Shown here: one piece after another, positions 11,060-21,556 of the stretch
Layout of the letters: every line of letters starts with the position of its first letter
Position numbering within the stretch: the first letter of the stretch is position 1
Assembly (NCBI RefSeq): GCF_002127325.2
Contig: NC_035446.2
Coordinates: forward strand, 160,735,878-160,799,877
Direction of reading: 5' to 3'
From: Helianthus annuus
Taxonomy: Eukaryota > Streptophyta > Magnoliopsida > Asterales > Asteraceae
DNA: 64,000 bases
Translations under genes and position numbers: made by a program
Notes under the pieces: generated by a model
Databases searched by the model: none
The model's input: the letters and a program-made list of their open reading frames with translations, nothing else
What the model was told of the DNA's origin: nothing

Positions 11060-11064
11060 TCATT
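11060..11064. repeat. TSD of element C (left copy; right copy 48184-48188)
   Basis: TCATT precedes TGTAACACC at 11065 and follows GTGTGACA at 48183. The solo LTR at 58101-61499 has a single TCATT at the corresponding point, confirming the insertion site. Confidence 0.95.
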
Positions 11065-11785
11065 TGTAACACCTCGAAAAATTTCGTCCAATAATGTCTT
11101 GACACGTGTCATAAGGTTCCGGTATGTGAAAACAAACTTTAGAGGGACTAAAAGTGACGAACAGTGAAAACTATGGAACGTAAGGGTCCAAAGTGTCAAC
11201 AATGGATAAATAGACTCTATGATAACCCTACATAATGTTTATAACCTTAAACGGATGGTTCATGGATCATACGACGCGGAAATTGCACAAAAGTGAAGTA
11301 TTGCAAACTATAGGGGCCAAAAGTGTCAACATGTTTAATTTATACCTCTGAGTGAACTTTTGGCAGACCCGAGGCTTTGAGAAGCTAAAATATACTCACT
11401 AGAATATGTGGTTAAAATTTCGTGAAGTTTCGTCAACGTATGAGAAAGTTATGGCCAAAACCGTACTTGAAGGACTAAAAGCGTCAACGTCGAATTTCAT
11501 GGCTTTTTGGTTGAGCGCAAAGTTATCCGAGGACATTACCATGTAGGTAAATGTCCCAAGGTTCTTAAAAACCAAGTTTAGGGGTTTACGGGTCGAGAAA
11601 AGCAGCCGAAACATCGCATACAAGTTCAGGGACCAAAGCTGTCAAAATGGAAACAAGTTTGGCTGATCAGGGGTCAGGCGACCCGCCTGGTCTGACCCAA
11701 GCGGGCCGCGTGGGGTTGCCAGCGACAGAATTCACAATTTGGGCTGATTTGAGTATGAATTTAAGTGCTAACCAGCTGTATCTCG
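11065..11785 (+). repeat. 5' LTR of element C, first segment
   Basis: The first 721 bp of the LTR, matching 44656-45376 with scattered substitutions. It stops at TCTCG (11781-11785), the target site of element B, and resumes at 21557. Confidence 0.95.
11781..11785. repeat. TSD of element B (left copy; right copy 21552-21556)
   Basis: TCTCG on both sides of element B. The uninterrupted 3' LTR of C has a single TCTCG in GCTGTATCTCGCCTCC at this place. Confidence 0.95.
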
Positions 11786-12680
11786 TGTCACACCCCAACC
11801 GATGGCGGAATCATCGGGGCGCGGCACTAGGCGAATCAGATTGCTCAAGAGAATCCATAACAACTATATTGCGATAATATTTATTACATTTGTCATCCCA
11901 TACTAACAAACAATACAATCACATAAGTTATCACAGATTTCTTGTCCTCTCGAACAATTCAAATCCGACAACCTATAATTTACATGAGTTTCTAGACTTC
12001 CTAGCTTGATTTGATGTAAACTTCGGCTAAACCTGCAACATACGTTAAAACTTTGTCAATACAAAAGTATTGGCGAGTATACAGGTTTGATATGTGATAG
12101 TGTGATAGATTTGAAAGTGCTGCGAATTTCCACATGCATAAACGTAATACACGACATATATACTCACAAAACTGATACTACCAGCTAAGTCCTCGATGCT
12201 CGACTCTTGATGGCATAACTAGACCCCGTCGGGCGAAATAGTACTATACTAGTCTTGGTGGGACGTCACGAGTATAAGTTCTAGCATACATGTAACTAGC
12301 ATCACGTATATCTATGCAAACAGTTATTCGCAAGTGATAAATAGTCCAATTAAATCATTCGTTTGATAAGTTTGGTTTTTATGGAACGTATGTTACACCC
12401 AAAATTCGATAAAAGGGGTCAAGTATACTCACAGCGCGTTTTCGGTTAGGTTTGCGGAACCGGTGCCGGAGAATATCCTGATTTCAGATAATTTACGTGA
12501 GTGATAGGTTACTTTGCGTTAAACGGTATCGATTTGCGTGAAATCGGCAAAAATTGGGTTAAAATCGGACAAAATGGTGAAATTGGGCTGGCCCAGTCGA
12601 ACAGGCCACTCGATCGAGTGGGCCTGGTCGATCGGTTGGACTTGGTCCTGATCGATCGGACAGCCTGATCGATCGAATGG

Positions 12681-12904
12681 CTGTTCGATCGACTAGCTGT
12701 TCGATCGACTAGCTGTTCGATCGACCAGCTGTTCGATCGACTAGCTGTTCGATCGACCAGCTGTTCGATCGACTAGCTGCTCGATCGACCAGCTGTTCGA
12801 TCGACTAGCTGTTCGATCGACCAGCTGTTCGATCGACTAGCTGCTCGATCGACCAGCTGTTCGATCGACTAGCTGCTCGATCGACTAGCTGTTCGATCGA
12901 TTGG
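12681..12904. repeat. 16-bp tandem array in B left LTR (14 units)
   Basis: Fourteen 16-bp units of CTGTTCGATCGACTAG/CTGTTCGATCGACCAG, largely alternating so that a 32-bp higher-order period is visible. Each unit has a TCGATCGA palindrome. The same array is at 19850-20073. Confidence 0.95.
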
Positions 12905-13620
12905 GCCACTCGATTGGCCATCCTGTTCGGCTGTTTTCGATGATTTTTCGAGCGTTTTTCGGTGTTTTGGGTCGAGACGTTATGATGAGGTGTTAAACAA
13001 CTGAAATCCCGTCAATTCCGACCTGTTTTAACGGCCGGGAATCACCCCGTTCGTCGGAACTGGTCGTTTTTGTCGGTTTTTCCGTGTTTAACTCGAAATC
13101 GATCATTTTATCACTAGATCTGATGTAAAAACCTTGATTTTACTTAGGAAATGCCCTGGATCTGAGTTGTTCTTGATGATATGAGGTCAACACTTGAAGT
13201 TCATAAGAACTTTGTGATGAAATCTATCCGAACATCCCAAATCCGTGGCCTTTTGATTAGAAAAACATTGATTTGGTTGAGATTCATGAAGAATCGTATG
13301 TAAATCATCCGAATCTGAGTTGTTCTTCATGGGATGACATCACCTTTGAAGAACTTTATGGTGACATCACCTTAGAACACCCCAAATCCGTTGATTTCAC
13401 GGTTAAAAATTGAGATTTGAAAGGTAGAAAGATGAGGGATTGCATTTGGATCAAGAAAGTACAAGATTCGGGTGGAAAACTTACAAGAATCGGAAGAAAT
13501 CGAGAGATTTGAGGGCTGGAACGTCTTGGTCGGTTAGGAGCAGCAACACAAGTGTTTGGGAGTGAATGGAGGGGTATTTATAGGCAAGGAAGGAGAAAGG
13601 AAGGCAAAACTGCAGTTGGA

Positions 13621-13809
13621 TCGGCTGGCCCAGTCGATCGGCTGGCCCAGTCGATCGGTTGGCCCAGTCGATCGGCTGGCCCAGTCGATCGGCTGGCCCA
13701 GTCGATCGGTTGGCCCAGTCGATCGGCTGGCCCAGTCGATCGGCTGGTCCATCCGATCGGCTGGTCCATCCGATCGGACTGGCCCATCCGATCGGACTGG
13801 CCTATCTGA
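13621..13809. repeat. 17-bp tandem array in B left LTR (about 11 units)
   Basis: Units of TCGGCTGGCCCAGTCGA, the last four drifting to TCGGCTGGTCCATCCGA and 18-bp variants. The same array is at 20790-20978, just upstream of the TATA box in minus-strand sense. Confidence 0.93.
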
Positions 13810-14382
13810 TTGGGCCGGTCTGACCAATTGGACTAGTCTGATCGAATTGATCCGTTCGGAAGCCTTTTGATCCCGTTTTTGGTGCGATTTCGACGGTTTG
13901 AGCCATATTTTCATATATTTATATAATTATTAATTTATTTATTATAATTAATCACAAAAGGGCCGTATATACGTATTTATGTATCCAATTCTCAGTGCGG
14001 TGATCGAGTTACGCGTGCCTTCGAGTGCGTTCTTCGATGTGATGTGCCACAATGATTATCGGGGCACCACTTACTCATATTGCCATCATCGTCATGACGG
14101 TTAGAGTCATAGTACTCACCCGATAACCCTCGTTAGCGTTGATTACTCACATTTTGACACCTCACGCTCATCGAGAAGGGTAGTTTAGGCCCTTATTCGA
14201 CATCGTCGCGAGTGTTATGCAAAAAAAATAGGTTTGTACTAATGATAGAATATGCGTAATCGTTCGATTATACTTCGATTTAGCGATATAATTGATATAG
14301 TTACATTATGATCCGAATCTCCGGTGCTAGGCGTAACGAGTGTATCGAGTAGTAACAACGCACGAAGGTGCGGGTTGTTACA

Positions 14383-14399
14383 GTATCCCCTCCTTTAGG
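14383..14399 (-). promoter_or_regulatory. Polypurine tract of element B
   Basis: GTATCCCCTCCTTTAGG on the plus strand reads CCTAAAGGAGGGGATAC on the minus strand, directly before the minus-sense 3' LTR. It is the expected primer for plus-strand DNA synthesis and fixes the element's orientation. Confidence 0.8.
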
Positions 14400-16631
14400 A
14401 AATTTCGTCCCGAAATTAATCCAATAGTAGGGTCGTAAGGGTTGATGCGATTGAGAGTAGAGATTATTAGCGTCTAGATAACGAGCGATCGATTACGATT
14501 TGGCGAGTGAAAATAGGGAGAGCATACGATTCGATTACTTAGAAGTGATAACACATACAAAAAGCAATTTTATAGCGTTTTAAACTTACCAATACTCGAT
14601 TAATTTCCGAAGTTAATTAAGAAAAATCTCCTCATGGCGCGGTGTCGACCGTTTTAATGTCCACACCAGCGCTATGTGGAGGGTTTTGTTATTTGATAAC
14701 AGGTTTTGAGTTTTACATTTTAAAAGAATCAGGTGGCAACATAAGTTTTAAGAAAACTTTCCTACAACGTGGGTTCGAGCGGAACTCGACTGCCGAACCC
14801 TCGTTCTCGGGAAGATTCCTGTCGGTCATTGCAAAGGTTTTTAAGAAAAGAATTGGACTTATGAAATTTTCATTGGGCACGGAGCCAAACTGATTCAATG
14901 TTTTCTCCATGTTGTAAGGAATTTCATTTGTCCAACGGTTTTAGTAAAAAAAATTTTTATAAAAAAAAAAATAGGTTTTCCTTACTACTATGGAAAAATA
15001 ACTTACATCGGGCCCCACGTGGCACCTTCCCACAAAAGTTCGTTAATATGGTTAAAACACTTATATATAGGAAGTACCAGCGGCGTATCCACCATGCTTT
15101 ACCCATATTAACTCTGTTTCATGAGGCAGTGTCATGCGTGCCGATAAGACACAGATAGAATTTCGATTCCCTTGATCCTAGCGATGAGGTGCTAGACCGA
15201 GTTTTGAATAGAAATAAGTTGGATGCAAACCAAGCGTAGGCAGCGGGTGCGAGTAGTCCGGTCGCACAACGCTGATATGGTATGCTTGGTTGGGCAACGA
15301 ATGACACGATTTTGATTCGGGTAAATGAGATTTCGATTTGATTCCACACGAAGTTCGCATGGCACGTTTCCACAAGACTTGCTAATATGACAAACACCAT
15401 GTTTCCGTATTAGTTTTATCTTGTGAAGCAATGTCATGCACCCTAACATTACACCACCTGCGATGACTTCCAAGTAACATTCGAACATCGATAGACAATA
15501 GATTCCAACAGATTGAATAGAGACGATTGTTGCGTTGCGAGTGATAGACGATTGATTGAACTGATTACATCACAATGAGTACTAAGGCTAGCCCACACGG
15601 CCTTTTTCCACGAAAGTCAGCTAATATGGTCAAAACATCACCATGTTTCAACCTTATTAATTTTATCTCGTGAAGCGAGGTCATGTGCGCTAACATGACA
15701 CGTAGAATGCGTGCATTGATAAGTAATAGCGAACCATGATAAGAGTATCGAGTTGGTGGATTAGGTGCGAGGCGCGTCAATAGTGGAAGGCGGCGAGTGA
15801 TTGTCGATACTCGTCTAGCGAATCCACAATAGGCGATCCACACCAGCTGATAGAGGTTCACACAATTGACAATAACGAGTGTTAGAGATTTCTAGACAAC
15901 ACGTGATGCGATTGCGATTTCGAGCCACATATCGAATGATTTGATTGCGAGATTGATCCGGCAAAACTGCGATTAAGTTGCGTTCTAGACTTTACGACCA
16001 GTCTCGCGTTGCTCCAATTGCTCTTCGGGGTGAACTTACCTAAGTTCATCGATGTGGCAATTTGTGTACGCGGACTTACGAGAAGCCTCGCAGTGATGCG
16101 GTTTAGTTTTGTTACGCCTTGTGATTGGTGGTAGAGTGTCAAATTAACCATAATAGTATAATAGGTCTAATAACGTCCAACTCCACATGGCACTTTCTTC
16201 ACGAAGTTTCGGTAGTATGGTAAAGCGTACCCCCGCGTCACCCCTACTACTTATGCCCCGTGCTTTGGTGTCACACTTTGTTGACACGGCCTTGACCGTG
16301 CTTTTAAACGTTATGGCACCATTAGAACTTCACTACGATCTCCGTGCACTGACCAAGATAATCCCGTGTGCACCCGTGATTAGTTGTCCCTTGCACGTAT
16401 ACCGTACCTCGTTCTAAGAGTGTTATAGGGATAAAATACATAATATAGTACATAGTGCTAGCGTCTAGATAGTGCTCGATTGTAAGAGAAATAGAATCCA
16501 CACACGATGATATATGAAATAAGTTCCAGAAATGATAGCGTTAAGTCGCATTATTACAACAACATTAGGATCAAAATAACGTTGTTGTGGATACTTGCGG
16601 AGACGGCGGTTGTTGATGACTTCCTTCCAGG
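14400..16631 (-). other. Non-coding 3' interior of element B with dispersed repeats
   Basis: 2.2 kb where pol would be expected, with no pol motifs. At least four diverged copies of a roughly 110-bp unit occur near 15005-15150, 15350-15460, 15585-15700 and 16180-16290. Each runs roughly CACATGGCAC, TTCCACGAAAGT, GCTAATATGGT, ACCATGTTTC, ATTTTATCTCGTGAAGC, GTCATGTGC. Short open frames here are not convincing. Confidence 0.6.
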
Positions 16632-17762
16632 TCACGGTCCTGTACGGCACTGCGACGTATAATGCCCATACCAGTTGCAATTTGCGCAATAGCGACATTT
16701 TGCTTCTAGCGGGTGATGATACGTGCATGTGAAACACAGGGGATGAGATCCATTGTAAGCACGTTTTGACTGAACTGGGACTGATCGGAGAGGTTCGGGT
16801 TGCGGCAGTCCAGTTGTTGAAGAGTCTGGGCTCACGGTCTTTCGTTTGCGGCTCGGTTGGGCTTCTTGAGTTGATGCAGTGTCGTCCTTGGATTTGCCTG
16901 ATGATTCGACGGAGACATTGTCGGAGCAATCCTTGGAAGAATCCTCCGAGGAGCTGTCAGATGAACCATCGACCGATTCTCCAAGGGAATCATCGGATGA
17001 GTTGATGAAGATTGCTTGATGAGCTCGTGTGACAGGCTTCTTGGAGAAGAATCCGTCCACGACTCGTTTGCTGTTGAGCTCTGCGGCTAAACGGTAGGCT
17101 TCTTCGATGGCAGTAGGTTTTGCAGCTTCGACAAAATCACCCACACACTCTGGTAAGCCACGAATATACTTCGCGATAGCTTTCTTCGGAGTGTCGACTT
17201 GACTTGGGCAGATTATGCTGAGCTGTTTGAACCTTGCTGTATAGCTCGCATTGTCACCTTCGGTTTGCTTGATTTCCCAAAATTCGTTCTCTAGCTTCTG
17301 GACCTCGTGAGGGGGACAATATTCTTCCTTCATGAGTTTCTTCAGCTCACCCCATGAGAGGGCGTAAGCTGCGGAGATCCCACGTTTGTTGCGTTCGGCG
17401 GTCCACCAATCGAGTGCTCGGGATTGAAATACTCCGGTGGCGCAAGTAGTTTGGAAGGCCTTGGGGCACCCACTCTGACGAAGGGTAACCTCGATGGCAT
17501 CGAACCACTGGAATAATTGAGAAACATCTCCTTCACCCGTGAAAGGCATCGGATCACAGGCTTTGAAGTGTTTGTAGAGGAATGCAGATTCCGTCTTGAC
17601 GTCTTCCGGGGCTCGAGAGTGGCTTTGAGAGTGCACTTGCGCGACAATTTGAGGAATGAGCTTGACCACTTCCTTGGTCACAATTGAGGCAATCCTCTTA
17701 TCGGCGCGTCGTTGGGCTCTTCTCCTAGCTACTCGTCTCGAGATCGAGTTGTTGGAAGGCAT
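16632..17762 (-). CDS. gag: Gag protein of element B
   Basis: A 376-codon frame from ATG 17762 on the minus strand. A basic N-terminus (RRVARRRAQRRADKR) precedes the retrotransposon gag core at about residues 75-245 (MPFTGEGDVSQLFQWFDAIE, then ALDWWTAERNKRG, LMKEEYCPPHEVQKLENEFW and YIRGLPECVGDFVEAAKP). An acidic Ser/Asp linker follows, then a CCHC zinc knuckle at about 357-370 (CANCNWYGHYTSQC) preceded by another Cys/His pair. Gag forms the particle and packages the RNA. The frame is intact, which fits the near-identical LTRs. No protease or polymerase frame follows, so enzymes must come from another element. Gag belongs to the same broad class as C's gag (DALAWWKSL versus ALDWWTAE), though C is not shown to be its partner. 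Confidence 0.88.
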   Translation of the reverse strand: MPSNNSISRRVARRRAQRRADKRIASIVTKEVVKLIPQIVAQVHSQSHSRAPEDVKTESAFLYKHFKACDPMPFTGEGDVSQLFQWFDAIEVTLRQSGCPKAFQTTCATGVFQSRALDWWTAERNKRGISAAYALSWGELKKLMKEEYCPPHEVQKLENEFWEIKQTEGDNASYTARFKQLSIICPSQVDTPKKAIAKYIRGLPECVGDFVEAAKPTAIEEAYRLAAELNSKRVVDGFFSKKPVTRAHQAIFINSSDDSLGESVDGSSDSSSEDSSKDCSDNVSVESSGKSKDDTASTQEAQPSRKRKTVSPDSSTTGLPQPEPLRSVPVQSKRAYNGSHPLCFTCTYHHPLEAKCRYCANCNWYGHYTSQCRTGP

Positions 17763-18938
17763 CTAGACAGAAGGATTCAGAGTGAGATTCGATCATAATG
17801 ATTTCTGAACTTTTGATGCGATTTGATTCGATCAAAACTCGGTATAGAATTTAATTTAACACATAGGAGCCACATAGGAAAATTCTAGGTTCCTAAATTC
17901 TCACATAATTGATCCGTTTTGTATTTAATACATATAGATATAGTTGTAGGTTACACTTAGACATTGATCCAGAATTCGCGAGGACGCGATGAGAGAAAGG
18001 GCGTAAGCGAATTCGAGTACTTAGACGTTTGTTTTGTTGCGATCATTCGGTCTTTGTTTTAGATTGCGATGGCTGTGCAAGTTGTGCGTTTCGTAAATCT
18101 AGGATCGTAAATTCGATAAATCGAGAAATCGGTAAATCGTAAAGCTTAAATTTGAAAACACATAAACGTATTTGATACCATAAACGTAATAGTTTAGATA
18201 GAATGCCTTGGGTGTTTAGGCGTTGACTACCCAAGTAACCCGACTATACCCAACAAGTTCGGGCATACGCGTTGACCTAGGGGACTCATGCTTCCACTGG
18301 GATGCAGCTTCTGACATTCGTCTCTCTAGTCTTTGCGTAGCCTGAGTCGTTGTTATGGTCGTGACCTTGGTGAGAGCTTTTGTAAACCATTTTATGGAGT
18401 GGAACAGTTGATTAAGGTATGGGTTTCACCCCTGGCTTAACAACTTCGTTCCCATTTGTGGTTGTGCTCATCGAATAAATCCGAGAGTTCCACCAGAATT
18501 TCGAAATGGAGGCTTTTTGTCGAGATGTGGATGTCACTCCTAGCTCAACAAAGAGTTCTCGTGCTAGAAAAATGCGCTGAGTGAGTGATCCTATCGAGAG
18601 TTATTGGTTTTTTTTTACACCTGGTCTCGACTAGATCACTCGGTTTTGTTATGCGAGTAGTTTTGAAAACATGTGTATTGTGTCAGCCTTAGGAAAGGCT
18701 AAGTAACCTTCTAGCCTTAGGAAAGGCTCTTTGTGTGAAGCTGTAGTATGCGGTGTTCTCACAATAGTTGTAACTTTTCAACAAATTCGATCGAGAGTAG
18801 CAAGTTGGCCCAAACAAACCCTAACGGGTTCGTAAGAGTCGGCCTGTAGGTACTTAGACTATAGACTAGGTCAATTTTTCTAAGACATCGACCCGGACTA
18901 GGTCGAGTCTCAAACTTTGCCTAATTCCCTATAGTTAT
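17763..18938 (-). other. 5' leader of element B
   Basis: Untranslated leader of about 1.2 kb between primer-binding site and gag, in minus-strand sense. No long frame is present. Paired phrases CCTTAGGAAAGGCT at about 18686 and 18716 form a small direct repeat. Packaging signals would be expected here but cannot be identified by eye. Confidence 0.5.
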
Positions 18939-18951
18939 GGCTCTGATACCA
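18939..18951 (-). promoter_or_regulatory. Primer-binding site of element B (initiator Met tRNA type)
   Basis: Plus-strand GGCTCTGATACCA reads TGGTATCAGAGCC on the minus strand, complementary to the 3' end of initiator methionine tRNA, three bases from the LTR edge. It sets minus-strand orientation. Confidence 0.92.
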
Positions 18952-19849
18952 ATCTGTCACACCCCAACCGATGGCGGAATCATCGGGGCGCGGCACTAGG
19001 CGAATCAGATTGCTCAAGAGAATCCATAACAACTATATTGCGATAATATTTATTACATTTGTCATCCCATACTAACAAACAATACAATCACATAAGTTAT
19101 CACAGATTTCTTGTCCTCTCGAACAATTCAAATCCGACAACCTATAATTTAGATGAGTTTCTAGACTTCCTAGCTTGATTTGATGTAAACTTCGGCTAAA
19201 CCTGCAACATACGTTAAAACTTTGTCAATACAAAAGTATTGGCGAGTATACAGGTTTGATATGTGATAGTGTGATAGATTTGAAAGTGCTGCGAATTTCC
19301 ACATGCATAAACGTAATACACGACATATATACTCACAAAACTGATACTACCAGCTAAGTCCTCGATGCTCGACTCTTGATGGCATAACTAGACCCCGTCG
19401 GGCGAAATAGTACTATACTAGTCTTGGTGGGACGTCACGAGTATAAGTTCTAGCATACATGTAACTAGCATCACGTATATCTATGCAAACAGTTATTCAC
19501 AAGTGATAAATAGTCCAATTAAATCATTCGCTTGATAAGTTTGGTTTTTATGGAACGTATGTTACACCCAAAATTCGATAAAAGGGGTCAAGTATACTCA
19601 CAGCGCGTTTTCGGTTAGGTTTGCGGAACCGGTGCCGGAGAATATCCTGATTTCAGATAATTTACGTGAGTGATAGGTTACTTTGCGTTAAACGGTATCG
19701 ATTTGCGTGAAATCGGCAAAAATTGGGTTAAAATCGGACAAAATGGTGAAATTGGGCTGGCCCAGTCGAACAGGCCACTCGATCGAGTGGGCCTGGTCGA
19801 TCGGTTGGACTTGGTCCTGATCGATCGGACAGCCTGATCGATCGAATGG

Positions 19850-20073
19850 CTGTTCGATCGACTAGCTGTTCGATCGACTAGCTGTTCGATCGACCAGCTG
19901 TTCGATCGACTAGCTGTTCGATCGACCAGCTGTTCGATCGACTAGCTGCTCGATCGACCAGCTGTTCGATCGACTAGCTGTTCGATCGACCAGCTGTTCG
20001 ATCGACTAGCTGCTCGATCGACCAGCTGTTCGATCGACTAGCTGCTCGATCGACTAGCTGTTCGATCGATTGG
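19850..20073. repeat. 16-bp tandem array in B right LTR (14 units)
   Basis: Exact positional match (offset 7169) of the array at 12681-12904. It lies downstream of the presumed start site, so it should be transcribed in the element's RNA leader. Confidence 0.95.
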
Positions 20074-20743
20074 GCCACTCGATTGGCCATCCTGTTCGGC
20101 TGTTTTCGATGATTTTTCGAGCGTTTTTCGGTGTTTTGGGTCGAGACGTTATGATGAGGTGTTAAACAACTGAAATCCCGTCAATTCCGACCTGTTTTAA
20201 CGGCCGGGAATCACCCCGTTCGTCGGAACTGGTCGTTTTTGTCGGTTTTTCCGTGTTTAACTCGAAATCGATCATTTTATCACTAGATCTGATGTAAAAA
20301 CCTTGATTTTACTTAGGAAATGCCCTGGATCTGAGTTGTTCTTGATGATATGAGGTCAACACTTGAAGTTCATAAGAACTTTGTGATGAAATCTATCCGA
20401 ACATCCCAAATCCGTGGCCTTTTGATTAGAAAAACATTGATTTGGTTGAGATTCATGAAGAATCGTATGTAAATCATCCGAATCTGAGTTGTTCTTCATG
20501 GGATGACATCACCTTTGAAGAACTTTATGGTGACATCACCTTAGAACACCCCAAATCCGTTGATTTCACGGTTAAAAATTGAGATTTGAAAGGTAGAAAG
20601 ATGAGGGATTGCATTTGGATCAAGAAAGTACAAGATTCGGGTGGAAAACTTACAAGAATCGGAAGAAATCGAGAGATTTGAGGGCTGGAACGTCTTGGTC
20701 GGTTAGGAGCAGCAACACAAGTGTTTGGGAGTGAATGGAGGGG

Positions 20744-20751
20744 TATTTATA
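20744..20751 (-). promoter_or_regulatory. TATA box of element B promoter
   Basis: TATAAATA on the minus strand within CCTATAAATACCCC, with a GC-richer flank. The start site is expected about 30 bp downstream, near 20715. The duplicate in the left LTR is at 13575-13582. Confidence 0.6.
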
Positions 20752-20789
20752 GGCAAGGAAGGAGAAAGGAAGGCAAAACTGCAGTTGGA

Positions 20790-20978
20790 TCGGCTGGCCC
20801 AGTCGATCGGCTGGCCCAGTCGATCGGTTGGCCCAGTCGATCGGCTGGCCCAGTCGATCGGCTGGCCCAGTCGATCGGTTGGCCCAGTCGATCGGCTGGC
20901 CCAGTCGATCGGCTGGTCCATCCGATCGGCTGGTCCATCCGATCGGACTGGCCCATCCGATCGGACTGGCCTATCTGA
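20790..20978. repeat. 17-bp tandem array in B right LTR, upstream of TATA
   Basis: Copy of the array at 13621-13809. In minus-strand sense it lies about 40-230 bp upstream of the TATA box, where enhancer repeats of retrotransposon U3 regions are usually found. Confidence 0.93.
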
Positions 20979-21556
20979 TTGGGCCGGTCTGACCAATTGG
21001 ACTAGTCTGATCGAATTGATCCGTTCGGAAGCCTTTTGATCCCGTTTTTGGTGCGATTTCGACGGTTTGAGCCATATTTTCATATATTTATATAATTATT
21101 AATTTATTTATTATAATTAATCACAAAAGGGCCGTATATACGTATTTATGTATCCAATTCTCAGTGCGGTGATCGAGTTACGCGTGCCTTCGAGTGCGTT
21201 CTTCGATGTGATGTGCCACAATGATTATCGGGGCACCACTTACTCATATTGCCATCATCGTCATGACGGTTAGAGTCATAGTACTCACCCGATAACCCTC
21301 GTTAGCGTTGATTACTCACATTTTGACACCTCACGCTCATCGAGAAGGGTAGTTTAGGCCCTTATTCGACATCGTCGCGAGTGTTATGCAAAAAAAATAG
21401 GTTTGTACTAATGATAGAATATGCGTAATCGTTCGATTATACTTCGATTTAGCGATATAATTGATATAGTTACATTATGATCCGAATCTCCGGTGCTAGG
21501 CGTAACGAGTGTATCGAGTAGTAACAACGCACGAAGGTGCGGGTTGTTACATCTCG

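Larger units (their letters stand above)
11786..14382 (-). repeat. Element B LTR, left copy (3' LTR in transcription sense)
   Basis: 2,597 bp, equal in length to the right copy, with three substitutions seen (near 11973, 12327 and 12362). It contains the 16-bp and 17-bp tandem arrays. Open frames inside it (for example 13534-13914) are array translations duplicated exactly in the other LTR and are not genes. Confidence 0.95.
11786..21551 (-). mobile_element. Element B: non-autonomous gag-only LTR retrotransposon
   Basis: A 9,766-bp element with two 2,597-bp LTRs (TGTCACACCCC ... TTGTTACA). The primer-binding site adjoins the right LTR and the purine tract the left LTR, so it is transcribed on the minus strand, antisense to host element C. 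The 4.57-kb interior carries a gag frame but no protease, RT, RNase H or integrase motif on either strand. That is the organisation of non-autonomous TR-GAG elements, which need enzymes supplied by a partner. The LTRs differ at only three positions by eye, so it moved recently despite lacking pol. Confidence 0.9.
18955..21551 (-). repeat. Element B LTR, right copy (5' LTR in transcription sense)
   Basis: 2,597 bp. In minus-strand sense, U3 runs from 21551 to a TATA box near 20744-20751, with the 17-bp array upstream of it; the R/U5 side contains the 16-bp array (19850-20073). The terminal bases form the usual TG...CA ends. Confidence 0.95.

Noticed and set aside
12681..12904. Regular 16-bp repeats resembling a CRISPR array
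   Set aside because: Units are directly adjacent with no unique spacers, duplicated in both LTRs of a retrotransposon, and the genome is plant nuclear.
13534..13914. Overlapping open frames on both strands in the B LTRs (also 20703-21083)
   Set aside because: They are translations of the 17-bp array in several frames, identical in both LTRs, with no domain.
16465..16929. Minus-strand frame overlapping B gag as a possible pol start
   Set aside because: No protease or RT motif; it overlaps gag in another frame and runs into non-coding repeats.
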